The position numbers and the translations under genes are program-made. A DNA stretch of 64,000 nt. Origin: Lucinisca nassula (Eukaryota; Mollusca; Bivalvia; Lucinida; Lucinidae). Location of the stretch: the NCBI GenBank assembly GCA_963580285.1, contig OY757010.1, positions 217,354,204 through 217,418,203 on the forward strand, in the 5' to 3' direction. Positions 1 through 13,600 of the stretch are shown one piece after another. Below the pieces are notes generated by a model, which did not search any database, was not told where the DNA came from, and saw only the letters and a program-made list of their open reading frames with translations. How positions within the stretch are numbered: the stretch's first letter is position 1; each line of letters opens with the position of its first letter.

Positions 1-278
1 CATTCTTGCCTGGTTACTGCATGTGAACAGAAAATTCAGCAAGGTCAATAAACACTTCTTTAAAATGAATTACATTAACCAGTTATGGTGCTAGTCACAA
101 CAATTTTCATCTGTTGTCTGCATCTTGCTTGCAAGCAGTGTGGACCCAGATCAGACTGTCCTTTTCAGGGACCACACTCTTTGTCTGTATGCAAAAATAT
201 TTTTAAAAAGTTAGCAAGAAGACACAGTGTACAACAGAAACAAACAGATGCAGTTTTTCTTGGAGTCTTAATTAAGAG

Positions 279-440
279 AAGGCTCTGGTATAGTGGTTAT
301 GCTAATCGCTTTTTTAACCAGATGTCTTGGGTTTGATCCCGAGCTTTTCCAGACTTTCAGATGAGTCTTTTAACCCAGGTCCCATCCCAGTATGACCTTA
401 GCTGTTGGTGAGGCGTAAAACTCAAACACACAGACTTAAC
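279..440 (+). mobile_element. tRNA-derived SINE family S2, diverged
   Basis: It has aaggctctggtatagtggtt, gggtttgatcccgagctttt and the tail ggcgtaaaactcaaacacac. Confidence 0.75.
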
Positions 441-506
441 GTTAAAGAAAAAGAATACTGTTAATTATTGTGAAGTATAGTAGATTTTCTGCTAAGGAAA
501 ATGAGA

Positions 507-585
507 ACAGCCACATGATGTTAACTGATGACTGAACAGTTATACTTTGATTACATAACTCATCATCCACTTGTCTGATGGCTGG
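507..585. repeat. 80-bp dispersed repeat, two copies
   Basis: The block from agccacatgatg through ctgaacagttatactttgat and catcatccacttgtctgatg recurs at 2233-2311 with few differences. Its ends are weakly inverted (cagccaca / tgatggctg), suggesting a tiny MITE. Confidence 0.65.
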
Positions 586-797
586 AAATATCTTAACGGT
601 TTTTGTATCCAATGGAAGCTTCCTCCTTATATATGGCAGGAGTCCATTTCGAAATCTAGGGGTGTCAGGTTGTGTTTTGGAAAATAGCTGAACTTTTTTC
701 TAATAGACACTGATCACAGGCCACATTCTGGGGTGTCTGAGCTGGGTCTACACTCATAGCTGCAGATAAGGTGCTTATTTCATCTGAAAAGGATTGA

Positions 798-915
798 TAA
801 TTTTCTTATTTCTGCACGAAAACATATGTTGTGGGTACTCATTAGAAGCGCCTCGCCGAGGCGCTTCTAATGAGTACCCACAACATATGTTTTCGTGCAG
901 AAATAAGAAAAATTA
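798..915. mobile_element. Near-perfect 118-bp palindrome (MITE family H)
   Basis: Two arms of about 58 nt are mirror images around base 856 with essentially no loop; the centre reads gcgcctcgccgaggcgc. Diverged relatives contain attagaa...acccacaacat at about 7592-7690, 9815-9870, 30246-30340, 32025-32105, 36063-36192, 38300-38410 and 51020-51140. The near-identity of the arms suggests a recent origin or conversion between arms. Confidence 0.85.
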
Positions 916-1109
916 TATTTGGATACCCCCCTCTTATCTGCGGCTATGACACTGTTTGCCAAGGCCCAGTCTATGTTTCAAAGATTACTCTATTTCACAG
1001 CACTCTGACATAACAAGAGTGGCCTGGCTATAAATAACTGTTACCTGGATTTTATATGAATGCTATTTGTGCTTCACATGGACATAGGCATCATAAATTT
1101 GCTTGTATA

Positions 1110-1205
1110 TATAGAGGATCTTACATGAGTGGTCATTTCATATATTTATGAAACAAGCCTTTGGTGAGTTTCATAAATTTCATACGAAATGACCACGAGT
1201 GTAAT
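1110..1205. repeat. Imperfect inverted repeat
   Basis: Gtggtcatttcatatattta on the left mirrors taaatttcatacgaaatgac-cac on the right. A related flank (catgtaagatcctctatatg) recurs at about 41350. It is probably a small MITE. Confidence 0.55.
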
Positions 1206-1562
1206 ATTCTGTTTATCATATGGTCACTTTAAATTAGTTTTTATCGCCTTTAAATTTGACTTTTTTTTTTTCAACTAAAATGCATAGTGGACATGGACGT
1301 CCTTGGTACATTATTTAATCCCCCCAAAGTTTTATTACACGTGTGGTCATATGATTTTTATTAGACAACGACATCCACTGCTTATCAACAACGTCATGTG
1401 ATAAATAAACTTAGGGTTGATTGATCAATCAACCCAGAAACCAAGCTAAGAAGAAGAAAATGTCAGGTTATGAACTCAGACTTGAAGGGCAAGTGACTTT
1501 TTAAACATTTCTCTACTTTGTTACGTCTTTGTTGTGTGAGCCTGGTGTTTTGTATGTTGTAG

Positions 1563-1642
1563 ATGTACCGAGGTTTCCCACCCTATCCACCACCGCCTAA
1601 CTTCCAGGGAATGCCAAGACCTCCCTACCCCTATGATGGAAG
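1563..1642 (+). CDS. PRRC2: PRRC2 exon A (Pro/Tyr-rich)
   Basis: The acceptor is ...ttgtag at 1562 and the donor is gtaaga at 1643. The exon encodes 26 codons starting MYRGFPPYPPPP and ending PYPYDG plus two bases of an Arg codon (exit phase 2). The Pro/Tyr/Gly-rich text corresponds to the low-complexity stretch just before the acidic block in vertebrate PRRC2 proteins. The ATG at its first codon is probably an internal Met, because the vertebrate N-terminal segment should lie upstream; a promoter inside the window cannot be excluded. It is the first exon recognised from the left edge. Confidence 0.8.
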
Positions 1643-4600
1643 GTAAGATCAAGAAGCAATAACGCTAGGAAATAAACATGACTAGGTTCAGTTGGGCATT
1701 GCTTTGAAACCTGAAGTTTGTGTTGTTTGTTTTGAAGTCAACCATCCAATACTAGTTAGTTGATGTTGAGCCGGTCAGTTAACCCATTGCATCCAGGAAA
1801 CCCCTAATGGGGTACCTTGGCAAACAGTGCAGGCCCAGATCAGACGCCGTAGAACACGGCGTCTGATCGGGGCCTGCGCTATTTGCTTAAAGACTTTTCC
1901 TTTAAAAATAGAATAAAAGCGAAAAAATCAGCCTGACAGTCCTTATATGGCAATTGGACTTGCCCAACATTTAGCTATGGAAGAGTCCACTAGTATACAA
2001 TGGGTTAATCCAGTTGAGTAAGAGGTTAATCACTGCTATATGCATAAACTTTTGTCAGTAACTGACAATTGCTTTTCCACTGTATGGGGGGAAATCGCTG
2101 TAGAAGATATTTCATAATCTTTTCATAATTTAATCACTTATAATAAATGTCACAGTTTTAGCTTTGTGAAAGAAGCAACAAGAAGGCTGTAATCCACATG
2201 AACCAAATAAAGCTGTTAGATTTAACCTACAGTCAGCCACATGATGCTTATTGATGACTGAACAGTTCTACTTTGATTACATAACTCATCATCCACTTGT
2301 CTGATGGCTGCCAAAATAGAAATATTGACACAGTAGCCACACATCTAAGAAAATACCAACCTTTCTGGTAAAATGTTGCTATTATGAAACATTGCTTCAT
2401 TATGTTTAACCCATTTTTGTTTCTTTATCAACAGGTTCCAGAGACATCCCCCACCCCCAATGACACAACAGAGAGGGGGAGGGGAAAAGGGGGATGAGAA
2501 AGACAGGGAGGATTATAAACGACCAGCAATTATCTCCGACAAAGATCTGAAGAATTTTGATGAAATCCTGAATATTGACGCAGCAGAGGGTGGGTGGGCT
2601 GCAGCACAAGGAGAAATTGACTACAGGTATTTGTACTATGGTGACATAACCCATTTCAGACGGGTTTGTTTGTTTGGAGTTTATTGCCCAGTCAATATCA
2701 TGTCATACTGAGCCAACCAGTTTACTTAACCACACTTTTCTTGTGCAGTTAACCAGTAAGTGCACATTCTTTCACCAGAAATTGACAATGGAGAGAATGA
2801 TTGTGGAAAATATTTCATGATTAATCTTTGCCAAAAAAATGTCGCTAACCTTCCAGTTATTGAACCTGCGACCTGATGATGAGTCAGATGTGCATCGGAA
2901 GAAGCTACCCAGGCAGGCTATTTCAGACAGGAAACCCAAAGATGGGGCATTGGCAAACAGTGTGGGCCAAGATCAGATGCTACAGAACGTTAAGCTGTTC
3001 TTTTTACTTAAGTTTCTTTAAATGACTAAACCTGACATCCCTAAATTTAGAAATTGCCTCTTATTAATAGTGAGGAAGATTCTATACAGTTGAAAATGGT
3101 TTAATGCATTTTACCTTGCCTGTTCATGGAGACTCCTGTCACCTTGGCATCGACAGCCACACCACAATCACACGCAAAAGTTTTAGAATATTTAAAAAAA
3201 AAAAAAAACTTTGTCTTAATATAAGCTTCTTACCTATCTTTAGACTTTGTTTTGACTTTCACGCTGTAGTTGTGGTACAGGCCTATTCACTAAATAAGGG
3301 GTGTCACACCTGTTTGATTTTGCATACAATGCATGGGCAATGTCCTAGATGAATATAGAAATGTGTATTTACGCAATTACAAGTCACTACTGTTGTCGGA
3401 AGATAAGTTGACAGTGACGTGAAAGAGTAAACCATCACAGGTACGTTTGACAGGCTTTACTGTTATTATTATCACACCCTTCATTGGTTGGCAAGACAGA
3501 TTATCGTAACCGAATTTGGCAACAGTGGACAGTGCTTAACAACAAAAACATTCGCTGACGTCACTTTCAGTAGTATAAGGGGTGGGAAAGGAGTCAAAGT
3601 ACATTATATTGTTCACTCAGGTAAGACCAGGTATATGTGTTACTCTTACCTGCAGGTAAATATTGCAACAACAGAGCTATATCAGTGGGTTTTATATAAA
3701 GGTTCACTGAATGGTCTGTCATGATAAAATGGTGTTACCTGATGCAATGAGCAACCAACCTTAAAGAAGATGGACTTGTCCATCTGACTCATCACAACAA
3801 AGTCTAAAGAAAGGGAATGACCTATAGCAGGCATTGTCCTTTCATATTTTGAATATAATTAGATTATATGCTGCACTTCTAATCTGTAACACTGATCCGG
3901 TCGGGCACTTTGGTGGGGTGTAAGGGATCAAGAATTCGGTCAACCTCACAACAGTTTTACAATAGAGTTCTAAAAAAGATCATTATCTTCGCAACCAGTG
4001 ACTAGAACTCTTTTCTGTTTGGAATAAAATCGTATAATAGGGTAACCTATTCCTTAATGCAAGTTCCCAGTTTCAGGCCCTGGGGTTTGCCCCTCTCCAT
4101 TGGGGCTTGGAGAAATAGATTGGGCTGCATGTTGCTTCCACGCAGAGCTGAAACTGACTACTCATCAGTACTGGTAAACCGCTTAGAAGTACTAAGCCTG
4201 CTTAGGCAAAGTGGTGTGTTTCAGAATATCCAGTGCATATAAGCCTTTTGGTTTCATTGGGTGGCAGGGCTTGAGAAGTCATTTCATCTCAATGTCGGGT
4301 AAAAATCCCACAAAATTAAAAGCAACGTCTCCAAAATGACCTAAATAGTGTTGAGGGGGTTCAAGATTTAGGTCACAATGGCTTTTAAGGTTTTACAACA
4401 AGTTCTTTAAAAGTTGAAATCTGTGCTGCCACTGACTGACTCTTTTGGAATTTATTTCAGCAGTAGTAGGTCTTTGGAAGAGGTGTTTAATGTTGAAAAC
4501 ATAGTCAAGGCACAAAACAGGCAAGCTTCCCTGTCCAGTGACATCTCTTGTTATGTCAGAGCTAGTCTATTCTTGCACACCAGACAAGGAAATCCGTGAT

Positions 4601-7600
4601 TTCACCCTGGGATAGAAATTTATGTTCTGACTCTGGTGTTCCGACCCCAAATCAAATATAATCTCGCGTTTGATAAATGCACTGGTTGATTACAGCCTCA
4701 TGTGCGGCGTCGTCATGCGTGACGTCACTAAACATTCCTGTTGTGTCATCACAAAATGGCGGATGTCGGTATCCGAAGTGACAGCAGCATTAAAAATTCG
4801 CAATAGAAATGGAAGGTATGCAAGAAAAAGAATCCAATATGATGGTGAGGGGTGGATAGAAAAATCCGACCCACGGGGTCACTGTCTGGCATCACTCGGC
4901 AAGCCTCGTGATGCCGGACAGTGTCCCTCGGGACGGATTTTTCCATCCACCCCTCACACCCATATAAGATTCTTATAATATTACCCTACCCAATATAGGA
5001 GGATTAACATAAATGTTGACGTATTGACTAACAGACAGAAAACCAGATCATTGCCTTCACCCATATTTTCCTATATTGGGACTAGCTCTGACGTAGCTCG
5101 CCTGTTTTGTGCCTTGACTATATTTGTACTGGTAAATACAAAATAGGCCTTCTTTCTTAAATTATGTTTTTGTAACCAAATTGGATGGTAGCAAATAAAC
5201 TAACACCAGAGTTAAACAATATCAGTATAATGTAATACTATATCAACTGACCTCTAGTATTGAAATTATCCATATATGACAGCTGAATGTCGGCCCCCGC
5301 CCATCGGGGCTTGAAGAAATATATGGGCTGCATGATGCTTCCATTCAGAGCTGAATCCGACCTGCACACGAGTAATGGTAAACGGCTTAGAGGATCTAAG
5401 CCTGCCCAGGCAAAGTGGTGTGAGTGTCGGACCGTCCATGCTTATAAACCCTATTGGTTTCATTGGGCGACAAGGCTTGAGAGGTCATTTCATCTCAATG
5501 TCGGGTATAAGTCTCACAAAATTGGAAGCAGCGTCTCCAAAATGACCTTTACAGTGTTGATGGGGGTGTTAAACCTCAAATTAAACGAACAAAACCGCTG
5601 AATGTAGGGTTTTGTTTAAATTCCGGGGTGGTAAATTCAATTTTCCAGTATTTGCCAGCATTTTCCAGTATTTACCAATAAATGCCAGGGCATGGAAAAT
5701 ACTCATTTGCTGGTTTTTGCCAACCTTGGCCGCAATCCACGTTTCAATTCCTTTCATAGGTGTGACATAGCCTTGGGCAGAATTCTTGTACAATAATTCT
5801 GTCTTCTCAATATGAATGGTTGGTACCTTGGCAAACAGTGCAGACCCAGAACGCGGCGTTTGATCAGGGCCACCACTGTCTGCAAAAATTTCAGCCATTT
5901 TCCTGACATCCCTAAATTTTGAAATGAACTCCAGCTATATATAAGGAGGAAGATTATATTCGGTACAAAAAGGGTTAAGGCTAGTGATCTGGGCCCAGTT
6001 GTTTCAAGCTAACGACATCGTTAGTTAACATATAGTTAAAAAAACTTTGATCATTTATAATGGCAAATATGCTAATATTTTTGCTGAAAAAAATGTGAGC
6101 AGCTTTTGCAGATGCAAAAGCTGCTCACATTTTTTCAGCAAAAATACCAAAATTTTACATATTAAACTTGTTAGAACAGTTAACAATATGACCACTAACG
6201 AGGCTTTGAACAACTGGGCCCAGCAGTTTCTGAGCTGGCTTTTATGGTTTTGTCATATTTGTTTTTATGTAGACTGTTTATACCTTCTTGTTGTATTTAC
6301 ATTCAGTGAGAAGTTGGTGTTTAGTGATGATGAAGAAGAGGGTTCATCAAAGAACAGGTGAGCTTGTGATCAAGGTTTGGATGGGGTGAAAGTATTTTCT
6401 TGCATAAATACCTATGTGCATAGCTGTTCGAAGCCATTGTCAAACAACAAAACCATGTGCAGATCATGAAGTTCGCATGAACATTTCATTTTAACATGAA
6501 TTTTGAACTTTTTGTATCAAAACATGGGCCTTGGTTTGTTTAGATTATGTTGAGCGATGCAACTCTACGGCCCTGAATGTAGCACTTTAGAATTTTATGA
6601 TGGTGGGTCATTGCAGAGTAATGTCATTGTAAACAACATTCTGAACTAGCCGCCGTGTTGCTTTGCCGAGTTTACATGGAGCTATTGGCGTTTTCGTCAA
6701 AATTTGCTGTCTGAATCCTAAGTTAACAACGATCATCCATGGTTATTTCATTGCATAAATATTAGCCAGATTCCTTGGAAGATGTTTGAACATTCGGCCA
6801 AGCGGCCTCGTGTTCAAACAGCCTCCTCGACGGCACCCAGCTACTGTTAATGCATGAAAACCATAGTTGCTGTCTATAGTCTATCTAGGCATCAGCGTCT
6901 TCAGTCTTAGACCAGGCCATTATGGCACCACTGATGTTGTCTTGCTGGCATCGGTAGCTCATTCGTATGCGCGTCTGACTGTGATCAAAAGGACGCGGGT
7001 TCGTTACATGACGGGGTCGGCAACATTTTCGTGGAGATTGATCATGGAATCTTTTCTACGGTCATTCTCTCCCTTCCGCTGATTCAAGAAGGGTGGCTGT
7101 CAGTTTCTGGCGAAAGAATGTGCACTGTACTGGTTAACCGTTTACGTATAAGCATGCCCTGGAAAACTGTGGCTAGGTAAACTGACCGGCTCAAAAATGA
7201 CCTAAATAGTGTTGACTGCACCGTTAAACTAAAAAAACAAACAAACAAAACAAAACCAGTAAATTAATTGGTGGATAGTCAGAAATGGTTAGACTAAATT
7301 AAATTATTCAGTGGGATCAGGGTTTAAAAACCATTTTTCATCACTTAGCATAGCCATCAGAAAGCTGACCTGAACAATGTGACCATCATTTGTTCTTGTG
7401 CAAGCATTTAACACTTATCCTGCTGAATAAATTTATTTAGCCATACCCATTTCTGACTATCAAATTAGTTGAAATAATGTTACATTCAAATATGCAAACT
7501 GAATGACAAACAGTAGATCCTGATCAGAAGTCATCTGTTTGGGATCTACATTGTTTACAAAGGTATGGGTTGTTGTGTTCAGCGGTATAAGGGGTGGTTT

Positions 7601-10600
7601 TTCTTAATTCTGTGTAGATACTTGTTAGAATTGCTACAAGTACCCACAAGTGAACCTGTTTCTAACAAGAAATGAGAGAGATTACCATACCTAACAATAT
7701 GTTTTCGGACTGACAGGCCTGAGTAAACAGTGTAGCTCAAGATGAGACTAAAGCATGGCATCTGTTCAGTGTCTTCACTGACTGTTTGCTACTCTTCCAG
7801 CTATTTTTAGAATAAGACTCCGTGATGTAGTGGTTATACTACTCGTCCTGTAAACCAGGAGTCGCAGGATCGGTCCCAGGCTTCTCCTGCCTTTAGATGA
7901 GTTTTTAAACTGAGGTCCCATCTCCGTACGACCTCAGCTGTTGGTGAGATGTAAAACTCACTCACTCCACCTATTTTTAGATACAACATCAGGTAGTAAA
8001 ATTTTAGAACAATTAGTTATGTGTCCGGATACTTGGGGGTAAATACAGTATCCCTTGTTGATGGAGCTATGGTTAGAGAAAGATTTTTGTTTTGATCTGC
8101 ATGTTTGGCTGTGTATTTCAGGGAAAGGAATGGAAATTCAAGTAGAGATAAACATTATGATCAGGAAAGAAAGGCAAGTGGGGAAGAGAAAGCTGAAGAC
8201 GAACTTTCTAATGATAAGGAAGGGTACAAGGTAAAGAGCAGCTTCCAATCTAGACCACCTTCTGGAACATAGGGACATTAGGGGTCAGGGGATCTGATAC
8301 ACCATTGTTTCAATGATGCTCAGAATTGCTTCATTTTTCATTGGACGAGGGGTTTCACTGGTTATTTGAACTGAGGGTCTGATTTTGTTAGCATTTCATT
8401 AACACTTCCTATTCCTCTCTTACATTGTGATAATCAGCAATATAGGCAAATGCAAGTGTGCTTGGCTGACTTTTTCTGTCAGAAACTTCGCTTCTAATTT
8501 CAGTTGCAGACATAATCTTTCTTAGATTAAAGCTCTTAGCTACTTCAAATCTTCTGAAGTCAGTTTGTAAACGTGAAAGGTTAGACAAAAGTGTTGGTTT
8601 AATATGGTGTTGAGAATGTTAAAATTATGGTGTTGAGAATGTTTAAATCATTTGCTCTCCCCCACCCATCGGGGCTTGAAGAAATAGATTGGGCTGCACG
8701 ATGCTTCCACGCAGAACTGAAACCGACCGCACACATAAGTACTGGTAAACCACTTAGAGGCTGTAAGCCTGCCCAGGTAAAATGGTGCGAATCGGACTGT
8801 CCATGTATGTAAACCCTTTTGGTTTCGCTGGACGGCAGGGCTTGAGATGTTATTTCATCTCAATGTCTGGTAAAAGTCCCACAAAATTGGAAGCAGCTTC
8901 TCCAAAATGACCTATATAGTGTTGGCGGTGACGTAAACCCCAAATCAATCAATCAATTAACTTATGGGCATACATAATTCAGAATTTGTAATAGTAGCCT
9001 TGTTTTTGAAATGCATTGAATAAGCGTGTGTATTTATTCTTCTAATATATCTGCCAAATCTCTTGTCTGAATATTAATAATAATAGCAAGGTCCTCAGCA
9101 GAATTTATCAAATATTTGTACAAGTGAAACTCTTATAATAATTAGGCAGCATCTTGAAAAACACTTGTGTCCACCCTCTGTATATTCTACATAAACCACT
9201 TTTCTACCTAGAGCCTCAACTGATTCCACTCGGTTTTCCTTGGTCTTTCATCACAGATAAAGAGTAAGGCTGGCAAGATTAATTGGATAATTGATTAATC
9301 CATAGAATAAGTCCCAAAAAGGATTATTTGCTGATAATCTGTTATTTGATTTCTGTGTCTGTTACATTTCCATACTTACCTTAAGTATTCAGACACCTCA
9401 ACTTCTTACAGTACTTGTTCTAAAATTTGAATGAGTACAAGTTTGTATCCAATGTTGTGTCAAAAAATAGCTGGATAAGTGGCAAACTGCTGACCCTGAT
9501 GAGATGCCACATTCTATGGTGTCTTTTCTTGGTCTACACTAATCAGGCTTGCCTGTCTGAATAAATACTGTAAATTATAACATATGGTAAGAGTCATGCT
9601 CAGACAGTAAGCCGGAAAGGTGAAACTGTGACCAAATCTCGAGTGATTACTAATCCATTATCAATCACAATTGCTGGACTGATAATTGATTATTTTGTCA
9701 GCTCTTATTAGCCAGCTCAAATAAGGAGCTGTATCAAGAATAAAGTATAATTTTTCTTCTTCTTGAAAACTGTGTTATCAGTATGCGTAGCTTACAGAAT
9801 CACTTTGATGAGGTAATTCTAACAAGTACCCACAACATAGTTTTCTGATGAGAAATTAGGAAAATTATCCCTCAACCATCCTTGTTAGGTCATATCTGGG
9901 GCTTTGCTTTCAACCGGGTGGTGTCTGTCAACCTGAATCATGACCATGTAAATGCAAGAAATTCCAGCTACATGTTTTGACTTCGGTTGACATAACTTGT
10001 TCTAGCTTCCAGTAGCATTGTACTGGGCACATATTCAGAATTTGGCCAAAGATTGGTTTCATTTTGATATCTGCTGAATACATCTCTAATAATTTTACAG
10101 GTGCCTAGTGGTTTAGTCCCATGTTATTAAGAATTAGTTCTCACCACTGGGTTTGAGCCATGCTCAGGTCAGATTTGAAGGTGGCTGTCCTTGGTACACC
10201 TTACCTTTGATGACATTACTAAAACAGCATATAAAAAGGCTAATAAAACAACACCCATTACTGATAGTTAAGTTATGTGAAGGAATAGAAGTGCTGGAGC
10301 AAACAGTTTGCACTCTTATTGTACTGCAAGTCTAGTGCCTGCAGTATGGGCCAGTCTCTCAGTCCACTGGACAGTCCACTTATTCTTGGTTGAACATAGT
10401 TTCAGTTATGTGCTGAGTCAGTCTTAAATTCCTATGTAAATTTTCCAGGATGCTATATCTATAAAGCTGCTCTTTCTCTTGCAGTGCATGAAATTTGCAT
10501 GTTATTCTAAACTTAGTGTAATGAAGGTTTTAGAAAGCTAAATATCTTTGTTACTGCCATGTCTTGCTTATCTTGCTAGCATGATGGTGAAAGGGTACAG

Positions 10601-13600
10601 TTTTTGGAAGAGACACTTCTTGCAAGATGTCTTTTCAGAAAGTCTAAAATGGCTCTTAACCCTTGTCCTGCTGAATATTCATATCTGCCACACCCACTTC
10701 CGATTATCAACCAATCAGATTACCTGTAGCAAATTATTACAACAAATTCACAATCTGAATGACAATGTAGATCCTGATCAGATGGCTTCTTCAGAAGCCA
10801 TCTGATCTGGATCTACATTGTTTCAAAGAAGAGGCATATCCGGGCTCAGCAGAACAAGGGTTAATAATTTGAGATTGGAGACAGTAGTAAATAGTACTAT
10901 CCCCAATCAGATGCTGCAGTGCTTAGTGTCTGATCAGGGCCTTCACTATTGCTAAACATTACAAAGTTCATAAAAAAAAGGCAACCTGACACCCCTAAAT
11001 TTTGAAATGGCAAAATTATATATGTAGTGAAGAAGAAAAATGGGTGAAAGTGTAAACCCTTGTTTCTTTGGTACTTGGTTAACAGGAAAGCAAATAGATT
11101 ATCAGAAGTAAAAAAACTGTCCCTTAAAATTTTGGCCTTGATGTATAATTAGTATACTTTTACTGTGTAGACACGTGTTAAATAACATTGTTTGCAGGCT
11201 TTCATGAGGAATGTAAACAATTCAAAAATAACGGCAAAAAAAAAATCTTTTGGGTCCAAGATAGATATTATAATTTTTATGATGTTGGTGTCTTTTTAAC
11301 AAATTTTAATACCAGTTCTGAAAAAAAAACTCATTGAAGGGAGTTAAGCTATTATTAGCAAATTATGGAAATATCTGTGTTAACATCAGATACAATACTT
11401 AGTTCTTTTAAGCATGCATAGATTTTTGGGAGGGCAGACTTATTTACATCTTTGGTTGCTCCAGTCGTTTGGATGAGACTGTATACTGAGATTTTGTCTA
11501 AAAGATCTTGTTGTTTGAGAGACATTGATCCAGAAAATTTTTTTTAGAACAGACAAGGTTGCATGTTAATACAGTAGTGTATGTGATTTCTGGATCAGTA
11601 TTTAAAACAACTTTTGCATGCTGCTAGACATTGCATGTGATTTCTGGATCAGTATTTTCAGCAAATTTTGCATGCTGCTATATATTGATTATTCGCTCAC
11701 TAAATTCAACGGTCATACATAAAATATCCAGGTGCGAGAAAATCCTTAGCTTGGTTTTCCCAGAATAAATCATTTGAAAAATGGAAGAGAAGGGTGCCAT
11801 TTCTGAACTTGACTATCATTCGTGAAACATTTCTTACTGTTGCTAATGATGTTTGTTCCCAGACATCCATTTTGTGGAACGTGGTGTTATTACTGCTGTA
11901 AATTACCGTCCAAAAAAACTTAATTAACTCAGGGTCTACCTGACAAAATTACAGACCAAGACTGGAGCCTGGGTCACTCGGTTTGCTAAATCTATCTGAA
12001 ATGCATTGTAACATCCAAACAAACAAATTTCTGTTCTAACCGCACATTCACCAGACTTGCATTGTATCACTGTTTCATTTACCCTTGTCCTGCTCTACAG
12101 AATAGATCCTGATCAAAACTGATTAGGATCTACACTGTCTTGAACAAATACATTATATCAAGTAAGTTGATAGTGAGAAATGGTTATAGCTAAATTAATT
12201 AGCTCACCGGAGTTGAAGGCTCATAGGTGAGGTATAGTATGGTAAGGCTCCATTGTCTGTCGTCTGTCAGCATTTTCAAACATCATCATCTCTGAAACCA
12301 CTGTGCTGATTGTCAAATTTCGCGTGGAGCATCCATTGGATGGGGGCATGAAAGTTTGTTTGGACGGTCCAGGTCACATAACCCTTCAGAAATCTCTAGA
12401 AACAGTGGGCCAATTGTCATGAAACTTGGTATGTAGCATCTGGGACTCGAGCCTATCACAGTTTAAATGATGACCCTTTGATGACCTTGAATGACATTTT
12501 TTAGGTCAAGGTTAGATTTGGTCACATAGGCTTTTGTCTGGGAAAAAGTCAAAACGTTTTGTTTCGGAAACTATTGCTACCTGTGGTCTGAAATTTTGGT
12601 AGATGCTGCATTTAGCTGAGCAAATGAAACCAGTAAGTGTTCAAGGTCATTCCTTGACCTTTGCACGATATCATTCAGATTTGAAATAAAAACTTTTTTC
12701 TCAGGAACCACTGGGCCAATTGTAACCAAATTTCATGTTAAAGCTTTTGGGAACAAAACACTTCAAAAACCTTAGACTCTGGAACAAATGGGCCAATTGT
12801 CTTGAAACTTGGTATGTAGCATTTGGGACTCGGACCTATATTAGTTTGTTCAGATAATGGCCTTGGATGGCCTCGACATGTATGAGGCAGAGGTCAAATT
12901 TGGTCTCATGGGCTTTTGTATTGGGAAAAGTTAAAAGTGTATTTTTCGGAAACTGTTGCAGCCTGTGATCTGAAAATTGGTAGATGCTGCATTAAAATAA
13001 ATGTGTAAATTAAACTACATGAGTCATCGGGGCATGAAGAAATAGATGGGCTGCATGATGCTTCCACACAGAGCTGAAACCGACCCGCACACGAGTACTG
13101 GTAAACCGCTTAGAGGATTTAAGCCTGCCCAGGCAAAGTGGTGCGAGTCTGACCGTCCATTCTAATAAACCCTATCGGTTTCATTGGGCGGCAGGGCTTG
13201 AGATGTCATTACATCTCAAGGTCGGGTAAAGGTCCCACAAAATTGGAAGCATCGTCTTGAAAATGACCTTTACAGTGTTGATGGGGGCCGTTAAACCTCA
13301 TATCAAACAAACAACATGAGTATTCAAGGTCGACTTCATTCCTTGGGTCAACCAAAGTTGACGTTGACCCATTTTATGCCAAGGTCAAATTTGTCACATA
13401 CTTGCTTTTGCATGGGAAAAAAGTGCAAATTATTTTCTTTTTGCAAAACTGTTGCTTATGAAATGTAATGGTGCATGCAAAATTTTGTCAGCAAAATGGG
13501 TTAATGAAGCTGCATGAGTACCAAACATCAAGGTCATTGATTGACCTTGGTCCTGGGTCACTCATATCAATTTTATTTAAAAAAAAACAAAAAAAAAAAA

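Noticed and set aside
85..336. An upstream PRRC2 exon or first exon
   Set aside because: This open frame overlaps MITE T5 and a SINE and has no PRRC2-like text.
4670..4978. A 102-codon open frame over a palindrome
   Set aside because: It crosses the hairpin of a foldback element, and an overlapping minus-strand frame is its mirror.
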